Origin: Planctomycetota bacterium
Lineage (GTDB): Bacteria > Planctomycetota > UBA1135 > UBA2386
DNA: 64,000 bases
Reading direction: 5' to 3'
Assembly: GCA_016235155.1 (NCBI GenBank)
Contig: JACRLW010000053.1
Span: 78,358 to 142,357, forward strand
In this document: positions 1 through 9,299 of the stretch, piece by piece
How the letters are laid out: each line of letters begins with the position of its first letter
How positions within the stretch are numbered: the first letter of the stretch is position 1
The notes under the pieces: generated by a model
The model's database searches: none
What the model saw: the letters and a program-made list of their open reading frames with translations, nothing else
What the model was told of the DNA's origin: nothing
Position numbers and translations under genes: made by a program

Positions 1-83
1 GAGAGGACGGCGGCGACGTCGGTCTCGATGCCGCGGCAAGCGGCGAAGGTGAACAGGAGCACGCAGGCGAGCGCGCGGAGCAT
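1..83 (-). CDS. Partial (C-terminus off window) putative lipoprotein, N-terminus MLRALACVLLFTFAACRGIETDVAAVL
   Basis: Reverse-strand ATG at 83..81 followed by hydrophobic signal and a lipobox-like FAAC; frame open to the window edge. Confidence 0.5.
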   Translation of the reverse strand, partial: MLRALACVLLFTFAACRGIETDVAAVL

Positions 84-141
84 GCGCGGAGGATAGGCGG
101 CGCGATGGACAGGCGCGCGCGCGCCGCCCACGATCGCGCCG

Positions 142-1500
142 ATGAAGTTGCTCGTCCTCGACGTCGTCGGACTGCGCGGCAAGGACCTGGCGCATGCGCC
201 GAGTTTGCGCGCGCTCGGCGAACGCGGCTTCGGAGCACCACTGCGCACCGTGTTTCCCGCGGTCACATGCACGGTGCAGGCGAGCTTCCTCACGGGCCGG
301 CTGCCGCGCGAACACGGGGTCGTCGCGAACGGTTGGTACTTCCGCGACCTGGCACAGGTCTGGCTCTGGCGCCAGGCCAACGGGCTCGTGCAGGGCGAGA
401 AGCTCTACGAGACGGCGAAGGCTCGCGACCCACGCTTCACCTGCGCGAAGCTGTTCTGGTGGTTCAACATGTACGCGGACGTCGCGTGGTCGGTGACGCC
501 GCGTCCGGAGTACCACGCGAACGGGCTGAAGAAACCCGGCCTCTACAGCGAGCCGCCGGACCTCCAGGCGGCGTTGCAGAGCGACCTCGGGCCGTTCCCG
601 CTGTTCCAGTTCTGGGGACCGGGCGCGGGCATCGCATCGACGCGATGGATCGCCGACGCCGCGCTCGAGGTGATCCGCCGTCACGACCCGACGCTGTGCA
701 TGGTCTACCTGCCGCACCTCGACTACGACCACCAGCGCTTCGGACCCGACGACCCGCGTTCGGTCGCGCAGGTCTCCGCCCTCGACGCCGAGGCCGGCAG
801 GCTGATCGATGCGGCTCGAGCGCGCGGGGCGGAGGTCATGGCGCTCGCGGAGTACGGCATCGAACGCGTGGAGCTGGCGATCCCGATCAACCGCGTGCTG
901 CACGAAAAGGGCTTCTTGCGGGTGCAGGAGACCGGCCACGGCCAGCTCCTCGATTGCGGCGCGTGCCGGGCGTTCGCCGTCGCGGATCACCAGTGCGCGC
1001 ACGTCTACGTCAAGGACGCGCGCGACCTCGCCGCCGTGAAGGCGCTGCTCGAAGCACAGACGGGCGTCGAGAGGGTGCTCGACCGCGCCGGGCAGCAAGC
1101 ACTCGGCATCGACCACGAACGCAGCGGTGAACTCGTGTGTGTCGCGGCGAAGGGCGCCTGGTTCGCCTACCACTACTGGCTCGACGAAGCACGCCGCCCC
1201 GACTTCGCCACGACGGTCGACATCCATCGCAAGCCGGGCTACGACCCGACCGAGCTGTTCGTCGACCCCGCGCTGCGCTTTCCGAAGTTGCGCGTCGCGA
1301 AGAACCTCGCCAGGAAACTGCTCGGCTTCCGCTACCTGATGGACGTGATCGGCACCGATCCGTCGATCGTGCGCGGCTCGCACGGGCGGATCTTCGAGGA
1401 AGCCGATGCCGGACCGGTGTTCCTGTGCTCGGACCGGCGCGACGCGGCGGACTTCGTCGACGCGACGGACGTCGCGCGGCGGATCCTCGCGTTGTTGTGA
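142..1500 (+). CDS. Alkaline phosphatase / type I phosphodiesterase-nucleotide pyrophosphatase family protein
   Basis: ORF with LLVLDVVGL, FPAVTCTVQASFLTGRLPREHGVVANGW, and LPHLDYDHQRFGPDDP metal-site-like motifs. Confidence 0.85.
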   Translation: MKLLVLDVVGLRGKDLAHAPSLRALGERGFGAPLRTVFPAVTCTVQASFLTGRLPREHGVVANGWYFRDLAQVWLWRQANGLVQGEKLYETAKARDPRFTCAKLFWWFNMYADVAWSVTPRPEYHANGLKKPGLYSEPPDLQAALQSDLGPFPLFQFWGPGAGIASTRWIADAALEVIRRHDPTLCMVYLPHLDYDHQRFGPDDPRSVAQVSALDAEAGRLIDAARARGAEVMALAEYGIERVELAIPINRVLHEKGFLRVQETGHGQLLDCGACRAFAVADHQCAHVYVKDARDLAAVKALLEAQTGVERVLDRAGQQALGIDHERSGELVCVAAKGAWFAYHYWLDEARRPDFATTVDIHRKPGYDPTELFVDPALRFPKLRVAKNLARKLLGFRYLMDVIGTDPSIVRGSHGRIFEEADAGPVFLCSDRRDAADFVDATDVARRILALL

Positions 1501-1570
1501 GGGCCCTGAGCCCGCGAGGAATCCGAGGCATGCCATCGGCAGCGGGCGCACGAGTTCCTACGCTGCGCGG

Positions 1571-2071
1571 ATGCCGAGCACACCGACGGTCGCCGACGGC
1601 CGCGTCGTCACCCTTCACTACAAGCTGCAACTGCGCAGCGACGAGATCGTCGTCGACACGCAGGCCGAGGACGCCCCGATGAGCTACCTGCACGGTGCCT
1701 CGAACATCGTGCGCGGGCTCGAGGTCGCGCTCATGGGCAAGCGCGCGGGCGACGTGATCGCGGTCGTCGTCGAGCCAAAGGACGGCTACGGCGAGCGCGA
1801 CGAGGACGCGGTCGACGACGTGCCGCGCGACGTCTTCCCTGCCGACATCGAGCTCGCGGTCGGCCTTCAACTCACGGCGGAGGACGAGGACGGCATGGTC
1901 GTGCCGTGCGTCGTGCGGGAGATCCACAAGGACCACGTGGTGGTCGACATGAATCACCCGCTCGCGGGGGAGCGCCTGCGCTACGAGATCTTCGTGCTCG
2001 ACGTGCGCGACGCGACGCCGGAGGAACTCGAGCACGGCCATCCGCATGGCGAAGGTTGCGAGGACGAGTGA
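1571..2071 (+). CDS. slyD: FKBP-type peptidyl-prolyl cis-trans isomerase, SlyD-like
   Basis: MPSTPTVADGRVVTLHYKLQ...LHGASNIVRGLEVALMGKRAGD...DGYGERD, His-rich tail HGHPHGEGCEDE; start chosen inside track ORF 1406..2071. Confidence 0.85.
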   Translation: MPSTPTVADGRVVTLHYKLQLRSDEIVVDTQAEDAPMSYLHGASNIVRGLEVALMGKRAGDVIAVVVEPKDGYGERDEDAVDDVPRDVFPADIELAVGLQLTAEDEDGMVVPCVVREIHKDHVVVDMNHPLAGERLRYEIFVLDVRDATPEELEHGHPHGEGCEDE

Positions 2072-2075
2072 CGTC

Positions 2076-4760
2076 GTGCGAGTGACCCGCCTCGCGGTCG
2101 CCTGTGGCGTCGCGTTGGCGCTCGGCGCGTGCCGCGGCGATCCCGCGCCGCGCTCACCGCACGAGTTCGTCGGCCGCAAGCCCGACGGCCGAACGGTGAC
2201 TCCCGTCAACCAAACGCTTGCGCCGTTCGGAGGATTCGTCGACCTGCCCGGGCTGCGGCCGCAAGCGATCGGGTTCTCGCGCGACGGCGCGAAGCTCCTG
2301 GTGTCCGGCAAGACCGCCGAGCTGCTCGTGCTGGACGCGGACGACGGCGCCGTGCTGCAGCGCGTCGCCTTCCCGCACGACGATCGCCGCGAAGCGTCGG
2401 TCGAGCCGGTGTCGCCGAACATCCAAAAGCCCGACACGAAGGGTCAGCTCAGCTACACGGGCCTGCTGATCGCGGACGACGGCAAGCGCGTGTTCCTCAG
2501 CAACGTGCGCGGCTCGATCAAGGTCTTCGCGTTCGGCGACGACGGCGCGCTCGCGCCGTCGCACACGCTGCCCTTGCCGCCCGCGAACGCTCCGCGTCGT
2601 GACGAGGAGATCCCGACCGGTCTCGCGCTCTCGCGTGACGGTGGGACGCTCTGGGTCTGCGGCATGCTCGGCAACCGTCTGCTCGAACTCGACTCGAGCA
2701 CGGGCGACCTGCGGCGGACCATCGAGGTCGGCGTCGCGCCGTGGGACGTGGTCCTCGCCGGCGAACGGCTCTTCGTCAGCAACTTCGGCGGGCGGCGACC
2801 CGCGGCAGGCGATCTGGTCGGACCCGCGGGTCGTGGCACCACGGTGCGCGTCGATCCCGTGCGACACGTCGCGAGCGAGGGTTCGGTCAGCGTGATCGAC
2901 CTCGCGAGCGGAGCGGTCGTGCGCGAGACACCCACCGGCCTGCACGCCTGCGATCTCGCGCTCTCGCCCGACGGCCGTTTCGTCGTCTGCTGCAACGCGG
3001 GCAGCGACAACCTCAGCGTGCTCGACGCGCGCGACGGCACGCTGGTCGACACGATCTGGGCGAAGCCGTCCCCCGCGGACCTGCTCGGCGCGACTCCGAA
3101 CGCGCTCGCGTTCGCGCCGGACGGCGAGCGGCTCTACGTCGCGAATGGCACGCAGAACGCGATCGGCGTGATCGACTTCGACCCGGACGAGCGCGGTGAC
3201 AGCCGGTTGCGCGGACTGATCCCCGTCGGGTGGTTCCCCGGTGCGCTGCTCTTCGACGCCGCCCGCACGCGGGTCGTCGCCGCGAACGTGAAGGGCATCG
3301 GCTTCGGCCGCGAACGCCGCAGCGACGGCGAACCCGAGTTCAACTCGCACCAGTACCACGGCTCGGTCTCGCTCTGTCCTTTGCCGGACGACGAACTGCT
3401 CGAGCGACTCACCGTGCAGGTCGACGTCGGCTTGCGCCGGGATGCGATCGAGCATGCGCTCTTGCCGCCGCGCCCGGGCGTGCCGGCGCGCGCGATCCCC
3501 GAACGCGTCGGCGAGCCGAGCCTGATCCGGCACGTCGTCTACGTGATCAAGGAGAACCGCACCTACGACCAGGTGCTCGGCGACCTGCCGCAGGGACGCG
3601 GCGATCCGGAACTCTGCGTGTTCGGCGAGCGCATCACGCCGAACCAGCACGCGATCGCGCGGCAATTCGTCCTGCTCGACAACACCTACTGCGCGGGGAT
3701 CCTCTCGGCGGACGGCCACCAGTGGAGCACGACGGCGTTCGCCACCGACTACATGGAGAAGAGCTTTGCGGGCTTCCCGCGCAGCTACCCCGACGGCATG
3801 GGCGAGGACGAGGACGACGCGCTCGCATACTCACCCGCCGGCTTCATCTGGGACCACGCGTTGGCTCGGGGGATCACGCTGCGCAACTACGGCGAGTTCT
3901 GCGGGCCGAAGGTGCGCTGGCGCGATGCGTCGCGATCGGGCGAGCCCGACTTTTTGGCCTGCTGGAAGGCGTGGCAAGGGGAGACCGACGACGTCGTCTT
4001 CCAGTGCGCGCCGATGGTGCCTCCGCTCGAACCGCATTCGCCGCCGCACTACGTCGGTTGGAACATGTCCGTGCCCGACCAGTACCGCGCCGACGTCTTC
4101 CTGCGCGAGCTGGCGGAGTTCGAGAGCAGGGGCGAGTTCCCGCAACTCACGATCGTCTGCCTGCCGAACGATCACACCAGCGGCACCGACGAGGACTGTC
4201 CGACGCCCGCGGCATGCATGGCCGACAACGACCTCGCGTTCGGGCGCATCGTCGAGGGCCTGAGTCGTTCGCGCTTCTGGCCGAGGATGGCGATCTTTGG
4301 GATCGAAGACGACCCGCAGGCCGGTTGGGACCACGTGAGCGGCTATCGCACGACCTGCTACGTCGCCGGCCCGTACGTGAAGCGCGGCGTGACGGTCGGC
4401 ACGCAGTTCAACACGACGAGCGTGCTCCGCACGATCGAGCAGATCCTCGGCATCCCGCCGATGAACCAGTTCGACGCCAGCGCGACGCCGATGCACGACG
4501 CGTTCACCGACGTCGCGGACCTCACGCCGTTTTGCGCGCTGCCCGCGAACATCCGCCTCGACGAGATGAACCCGAAGGCCGGGTCCCTCCTCGACGCCGT
4601 GCTCCGCGACGACGCCCTCGCCTCCGCGTCGATCGACTTCTCGGCGGTCGACCGTGCGCCGGAGGACCTGCTCAATCGCATCCTGTGGCGCGCGATGCGC
4701 GGGACTGCGGTGCCGTATCCGGACTGGGCGGTGACGAAGGTCGCGGACGACGACGACTGA
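2076..4760 (+). CDS. YncE-like beta-propeller lipoprotein fused to a PF04185-type phosphoesterase domain
   Basis: N-terminal lipobox LALGAC; YVTN-like repeats (SPDGRFVVCCNAGSDNLSVLDARDGTLV); IKENRTYDQVLGDLPQG and GGxGWDHVSGYRTTCYV-type phosphoesterase motifs; GTG start at 2076 inferred. Confidence 0.85.
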   Translation: MRVTRLAVACGVALALGACRGDPAPRSPHEFVGRKPDGRTVTPVNQTLAPFGGFVDLPGLRPQAIGFSRDGAKLLVSGKTAELLVLDADDGAVLQRVAFPHDDRREASVEPVSPNIQKPDTKGQLSYTGLLIADDGKRVFLSNVRGSIKVFAFGDDGALAPSHTLPLPPANAPRRDEEIPTGLALSRDGGTLWVCGMLGNRLLELDSSTGDLRRTIEVGVAPWDVVLAGERLFVSNFGGRRPAAGDLVGPAGRGTTVRVDPVRHVASEGSVSVIDLASGAVVRETPTGLHACDLALSPDGRFVVCCNAGSDNLSVLDARDGTLVDTIWAKPSPADLLGATPNALAFAPDGERLYVANGTQNAIGVIDFDPDERGDSRLRGLIPVGWFPGALLFDAARTRVVAANVKGIGFGRERRSDGEPEFNSHQYHGSVSLCPLPDDELLERLTVQVDVGLRRDAIEHALLPPRPGVPARAIPERVGEPSLIRHVVYVIKENRTYDQVLGDLPQGRGDPELCVFGERITPNQHAIARQFVLLDNTYCAGILSADGHQWSTTAFATDYMEKSFAGFPRSYPDGMGEDEDDALAYSPAGFIWDHALARGITLRNYGEFCGPKVRWRDASRSGEPDFLACWKAWQGETDDVVFQCAPMVPPLEPHSPPHYVGWNMSVPDQYRADVFLRELAEFESRGEFPQLTIVCLPNDHTSGTDEDCPTPAACMADNDLAFGRIVEGLSRSRFWPRMAIFGIEDDPQAGWDHVSGYRTTCYVAGPYVKRGVTVGTQFNTTSVLRTIEQILGIPPMNQFDASATPMHDAFTDVADLTPFCALPANIRLDEMNPKAGSLLDAVLRDDALASASIDFSAVDRAPEDLLNRILWRAMRGTAVPYPDWAVTKVADDDD

Positions 4761-4769
4761 GCGACGTCG

Positions 4770-6506
4770 TCACTTCACGGCGAGCGCCGTCATCCCCTCG
4801 CGCAGCTCCACCGCGCGCTTCTTCGCCTTCGCGTCGATCTCGACGAGCCACGAGCGGCGAGGGCGGGTGCGCGGGGCGTCGCCTTCTTTCGCTTCGCCTT
4901 CCGGCTTGTCGTCGGTCTTCTCCGCGTCGGACTGCTCTTGCGGCGAGAGCACCTTCAGGCCGATCTTCGAAAGGGTCTTCGCGTAGGGGAGCTCCTGCGT
5001 GCCGTCGACGTACTTGTCGAAGAACGAACCCATGCGCTTGCCGGCGACCTTCTCGCAGGCGCGTTCGAAGTCCGCGTCCTCGAAGCCCGCGCCGGAGGAC
5101 ATGCACTGCTCGTAGACGGCGCGCATGACGTCGTCGAGGGAGCGCTTGCCGTCGGTCGCGTCGCGGATCTCGACGTCGAGCAGGAGCCCGAGCAGCATGC
5201 CCTTGTTGTAGTAGTCGGGCGCGGTGCGACCGCGGCGCATGTAGGGCGCGTCCCAGACCGTCCAACTCGCGTCGGCGACGCTCATCTTGAGGCGGCCGGG
5301 GTTGTTCTGCAGGGTGCGGATCTCGCTCGCGATCGCGTCGAGCCAGAAGTGCTCGGCGTCCCAGATGCCCGCGCGCACGAGGAGGAGGTCGCCGTAGTAG
5401 CTCGTCACGCCTTCGCTGAGCCAGAGGAAGCGCGTGCGGTTCGGGCCGGCGTAGTCGAAGGGACCCAGCGCCTTCGGACGCAGGCGCTTCACGTTCCACG
5501 CGTGGAAGAACTCGTGGCTGGCGAGCGAATCCCACGCCGACGGGTCGTCGGGCCGAGAACCGCCCAGATCCATCATCCCCATGTCGCAGGAGTTGAGGTG
5601 CTCGAGGCCGCCGCCGCCGGGGAACGAGATGAGGAACACGTAGCGGTCGTACGCCGGCTTGCCCCACATCGCGTGGTGGGCACGGACCATCGTCGTGTAG
5701 CGGGCGACGATCGCGTCGCGGTCGTTGCGATCGTGCTCGAAGCCCGACCAGACGATCTCGTAGCGCGTGCCGTCCACGTCGAAGTCGCGCCGCTCGAACT
5801 CGCCGACGTGGAAGGGGCAGTCGGCGAAGACGTCGTAGTCGGACGACGCGAAGGCGAGTTGATCGGGTGCGGTGCGCGTCATGCCGGTCGCGACGTCCCA
5901 GCCCGCGGGCAGTTCGAAGCTGAGCTTGTGCGGGATGGCGATGCGACCGGGCACGTAGAGCCAGGTCGCGGGACCCTCGAAGCCGTAGGCGCGGAAGCGC
6001 GGCGGCGGCTTCTTCGGCGCGGTCTCGCCTTCACCGTCGGTCTTCGCTTCGCCGGCGGGCTCGTCGCCCTCCTTCGCGTCGCCTTCGGCCGGGTCACGGA
6101 CCGGGCGACCGAGGCCCTTGCCGAGGCTGAAGCCGGGGCCGAAGCCCGACGACGCGCGCGTGCGGAGCGAGTAGTCGATCACGATCGACCTTGCGCCCTT
6201 GGCGTGCACGTGCCAGGCGTTCGCGTCGTCGCCCTCGACCTTCAGCATCGCGCCGTTGCCGTCGGTCGCGCTGATCTCGGCGACGTTCTTCCCGAAGTCG
6301 TGGAGCGTGTAGGAGCCGGGCTTCCACGCGGGCATGGCGACGTCGAGGCGCTCGCCCTGGCAGCCGTCGTATCGGACCCTCACGTGCGCGAACTCTTCCC
6401 CGGGGCCGAAGCGCAGCCGGAACTCGGCGCTGGTCTGCGCCGGAGCGGATCCGGCGGAAAGGGCGACCCAGGACAAACACAGGATGGCTCGTGGCCTCGT
6501 CGTCAT
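4770..6506 (-). CDS. M61 (glycyl aminopeptidase-like) family metallopeptidase, secreted
   Basis: SHEFFHAWNVKRLRPKALGPFDY motif of family M61; signal peptide MTTRPRAILCLSWVALSAGSAPAQ; start placed at 6506 inside a longer artefactual ORF. Confidence 0.88.
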   Translation of the reverse strand: MTTRPRAILCLSWVALSAGSAPAQTSAEFRLRFGPGEEFAHVRVRYDGCQGERLDVAMPAWKPGSYTLHDFGKNVAEISATDGNGAMLKVEGDDANAWHVHAKGARSIVIDYSLRTRASSGFGPGFSLGKGLGRPVRDPAEGDAKEGDEPAGEAKTDGEGETAPKKPPPRFRAYGFEGPATWLYVPGRIAIPHKLSFELPAGWDVATGMTRTAPDQLAFASSDYDVFADCPFHVGEFERRDFDVDGTRYEIVWSGFEHDRNDRDAIVARYTTMVRAHHAMWGKPAYDRYVFLISFPGGGGLEHLNSCDMGMMDLGGSRPDDPSAWDSLASHEFFHAWNVKRLRPKALGPFDYAGPNRTRFLWLSEGVTSYYGDLLLVRAGIWDAEHFWLDAIASEIRTLQNNPGRLKMSVADASWTVWDAPYMRRGRTAPDYYNKGMLLGLLLDVEIRDATDGKRSLDDVMRAVYEQCMSSGAGFEDADFERACEKVAGKRMGSFFDKYVDGTQELPYAKTLSKIGLKVLSPQEQSDAEKTDDKPEGEAKEGDAPRTRPRRSWLVEIDAKAKKRAVELREGMTALAVK

Positions 6507-6615
6507 GGTGCGGAGCGATTCGTGGATCGTTCTCGGCGAGGCGCGATCGAGCGGCGCCTCACGGCCGGATGACGAGTCGTATCCTTCCCGACGGCCGCGA
6601 GTCGAGTGAGCGCGC

Positions 6616-9195
6616 GTGCGGAAATCGTCCTTCTTCATCTCCTTCGTGCTCCTGGTCGCGACGCCGAGCGTCGCGCAGGTCCGACCGATCCAGGCGCCGG
6701 CGGCGCTCGCGGATCCACGGACCCGTCTGCCCGGAGGGATGGGCGAGGCGGTGAGTTGCGCCGTCGCGGACTTCGACGGCGACGGCCGGGCGGACTTCGC
6801 TCGCGCCGCGGCCGATCGCGTGCGCGTGCTGTTCCAGGAGGCGTCGGGCGTCTTCGCGGAGAAAGCCGGGCAGGTGCCGATCGTCTTCGGCGCCCTGGCG
6901 CGCTGCCGAGCGATCGCGGCGGGCGACTTCGACGGCGATCTCGACGTCGACCTCGTCGTCGGCCTGCTGACCTCGGCCGACGTTCTGCTGATCAACGACG
7001 GCACCGGCACCTTCACGCGCGGGCCGGCCGGCGCGATCCCGCCGACGCCGTTCGTCGCGACGCTGCGCCTCGTGGTCGCGAACTTCGACGGCCGCGGGCC
7101 CGACGCCCTGCTGGTTCTCGCCGCGAACGCGCCGCCGCGGCTGCTGTACGCGAACTTCGGCGGCACGTTCTTCGACGCCTCGGGGTTCCTGCCGTCGGTC
7201 GCGCTGCAGGCGCGCGAGGTCGCCGCCGCCGGGGATCTCGATCGCGACGGCTTCCCCGACCTCGTGCTCGGCGGGACCGCGCTCGCGCCGACCTTGTTCC
7301 TCTTCAACGCCGGCAACGGGGACTTCACGCAAGGCGTGACGAACACGCCGTTCGCGCTCACGACGCGCGACGCGGTGATCACGGACGTCGACGGCACGCC
7401 GCCGAACGAGGTCGTGCTCGCGCCCGACGCCGGCGTCGCTTCGTCACCGGTCGTGTTGCGCGTGTCGCGCACGAACATCGTGAGGATCCCGCCGCAGGCC
7501 GGCGGCTTCGTGCTCCAAAGTTGGCAGCGCATCACGCTCGGTGACTTCGACGGCGACGCGCTCGCGGATCTGCTGGCGCTCGACGGCGACGGTGCGCTGT
7601 GGAGCGGTCGCGGGCTCGGCAACGGCAACTTCATGGCCGCGGTCGCGCTGCTCGACGCTGCGAATCGCCGCGGTCCGTGCGTCGCCGACTTCGAGCCCGA
7701 TGGCGACCTCGACGTGTGGGTGCCCGGTTCGACCCATCGCGACGCGATCCTGCTCGGCGGACCCGGCGGCGCGTTCACCGCGACCGAGGACTCGACGTCA
7801 CCGGATCGCGGTGCGTTCGCGGGATGGCGTACGGCGATCGTCGACGCCACCGGCGACGGCGATCTCGACGTGATGCTGTGTTCGTCCACCGGTCGCTTCG
7901 CGCTATGGGCGAACGACGGCGGCGCGCGCTTCGCCGCGAGTCCGCTCACGCCGCCTGACCAGACGGGGCTCGGTTCGATCGTCGCGTTGCTCGCGGGGCG
8001 ACTCGTGGCATCCGGAAGCGCGCGGGACCTGTTCGTCGTCGGGCAGCCCAATCCGCTGGCGCCGAGCGGTTTTGCGGTCTTCGGCCGTCCGAACGGCGGC
8101 GTCTGGGTCGATCGCAGCAGCATGATCGCCGGCACGCAGGCCGGTCGGGTGCTGACCGCGGCAACGCTTGCGACCTTCGGCGCGGCGACGAGCTCCGTCG
8201 CGCGCAGCGATCTCGTGCTGGGCGATGCGACCGGCAACGTGAGCGTGCACCACAACGACGGCTCGACGATCGCCGCGATCGCCGCCGCGATCCCGATCGT
8301 GCACTCGGGGAATGTGCTCGCCCTGTTGAGCGGCGACCTCGATCGCGACGGCGCGGCCGACGTCGTCGTGCTGCCGAGCGGCGGTCCGCCCGAGTTCCAT
8401 CGCGCGTTGCCGCCCGATCACCTGCACTTCGGGCATGTTCCCGGCGCGTTCCCGACCGCCGTCCCGGCGCTCGCGGGCGTGATCGACGACTTCGACGGCG
8501 ACGGCCGCAACGACCTGATCTTCGCCACGCCGGGCACGCCGCAGGGGCTGACGATGTTCCGCGGGGTCGCCGGAGGCTTCGTCGAGGTCACCTCGGCCGA
8601 ACTCGGTGCGGTGCCCGCGGTGCAGGACGTGCGCGCCCTCGCCGCGCTCGGTCCGCCGGACGCGCGCCGCGTGGTCGTCGGTCGCGGCACCGGCGACGAC
8701 CTCTTGATCGAGCGTCCGGCGGGGGGACCGTTCCGCCTCGTCGAAGCGCTGGCGGTTCACGGCAGCAACTCGACTCGCGAACTGCACGGCGCGGACCTCG
8801 ACACCGACGGTGACGATGATCTCATCGTTGCGCGCGCGGACGCCTCACCGCTCGTGCTGCTGCGCAGCGACGTCGGTCTCGCCGCGCGCGGTCCGGCGCA
8901 GGCCGGCAACGTGGTGCGGATCGACGGCACGGCGCCGGCCGGACGGTTGGCCTTCCTGCTGTTCAGCCCCTTCACGATGCGGGTCGAAGTCCCGCCCTTC
9001 GGCGTGCTGCGCCTGGTCTCGCCCGCGACCTTCCTCGGCACGGTCGTGCCGCCGAGCGGCGCGTTCGCGGTCGAACTGGTCGTGCCGGCGGCGCTCCAGC
9101 CGGGCCTGCTGCCGCTGCAGCTCGTCACGCTGGACCCGCTGAGCGCCGCGATCGAGCTCGGCAATCTCGAAGTCGTGGTCCTCACGCGCACGTAA
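6616..9195 (+). CDS. Secreted FG-GAP/VCBS repeat beta-propeller protein
   Basis: Signal peptide MRKSSFFISFVLLVATPSVAQ; many DFDGDGRxD / DLDRDGFPDLV repeats. Confidence 0.85.
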   Translation: MRKSSFFISFVLLVATPSVAQVRPIQAPAALADPRTRLPGGMGEAVSCAVADFDGDGRADFARAAADRVRVLFQEASGVFAEKAGQVPIVFGALARCRAIAAGDFDGDLDVDLVVGLLTSADVLLINDGTGTFTRGPAGAIPPTPFVATLRLVVANFDGRGPDALLVLAANAPPRLLYANFGGTFFDASGFLPSVALQAREVAAAGDLDRDGFPDLVLGGTALAPTLFLFNAGNGDFTQGVTNTPFALTTRDAVITDVDGTPPNEVVLAPDAGVASSPVVLRVSRTNIVRIPPQAGGFVLQSWQRITLGDFDGDALADLLALDGDGALWSGRGLGNGNFMAAVALLDAANRRGPCVADFEPDGDLDVWVPGSTHRDAILLGGPGGAFTATEDSTSPDRGAFAGWRTAIVDATGDGDLDVMLCSSTGRFALWANDGGARFAASPLTPPDQTGLGSIVALLAGRLVASGSARDLFVVGQPNPLAPSGFAVFGRPNGGVWVDRSSMIAGTQAGRVLTAATLATFGAATSSVARSDLVLGDATGNVSVHHNDGSTIAAIAAAIPIVHSGNVLALLSGDLDRDGAADVVVLPSGGPPEFHRALPPDHLHFGHVPGAFPTAVPALAGVIDDFDGDGRNDLIFATPGTPQGLTMFRGVAGGFVEVTSAELGAVPAVQDVRALAALGPPDARRVVVGRGTGDDLLIERPAGGPFRLVEALAVHGSNSTRELHGADLDTDGDDDLIVARADASPLVLLRSDVGLAARGPAQAGNVVRIDGTAPAGRLAFLLFSPFTMRVEVPPFGVLRLVSPATFLGTVVPPSGAFAVELVVPAALQPGLLPLQLVTLDPLSAAIELGNLEVVVLTRT

Positions 9196-9299
9196 GCGTC
9201 CGCGGGATCGCACCTGCGCCTGCCATGCCGGTTCGGCGCAACACGTGAGCCCGATCGGACATGGCCCGAGGCGACCGGTCTCGACGACAATCGCGCGCC

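Noticed and set aside
6507-8255. N-terminal extension of the M61 peptidase ORF
   Set aside because: Translates to Ser/Pro/Arg-rich sequence antisense to the FG-GAP gene; a clear signal peptide begins at 6506.
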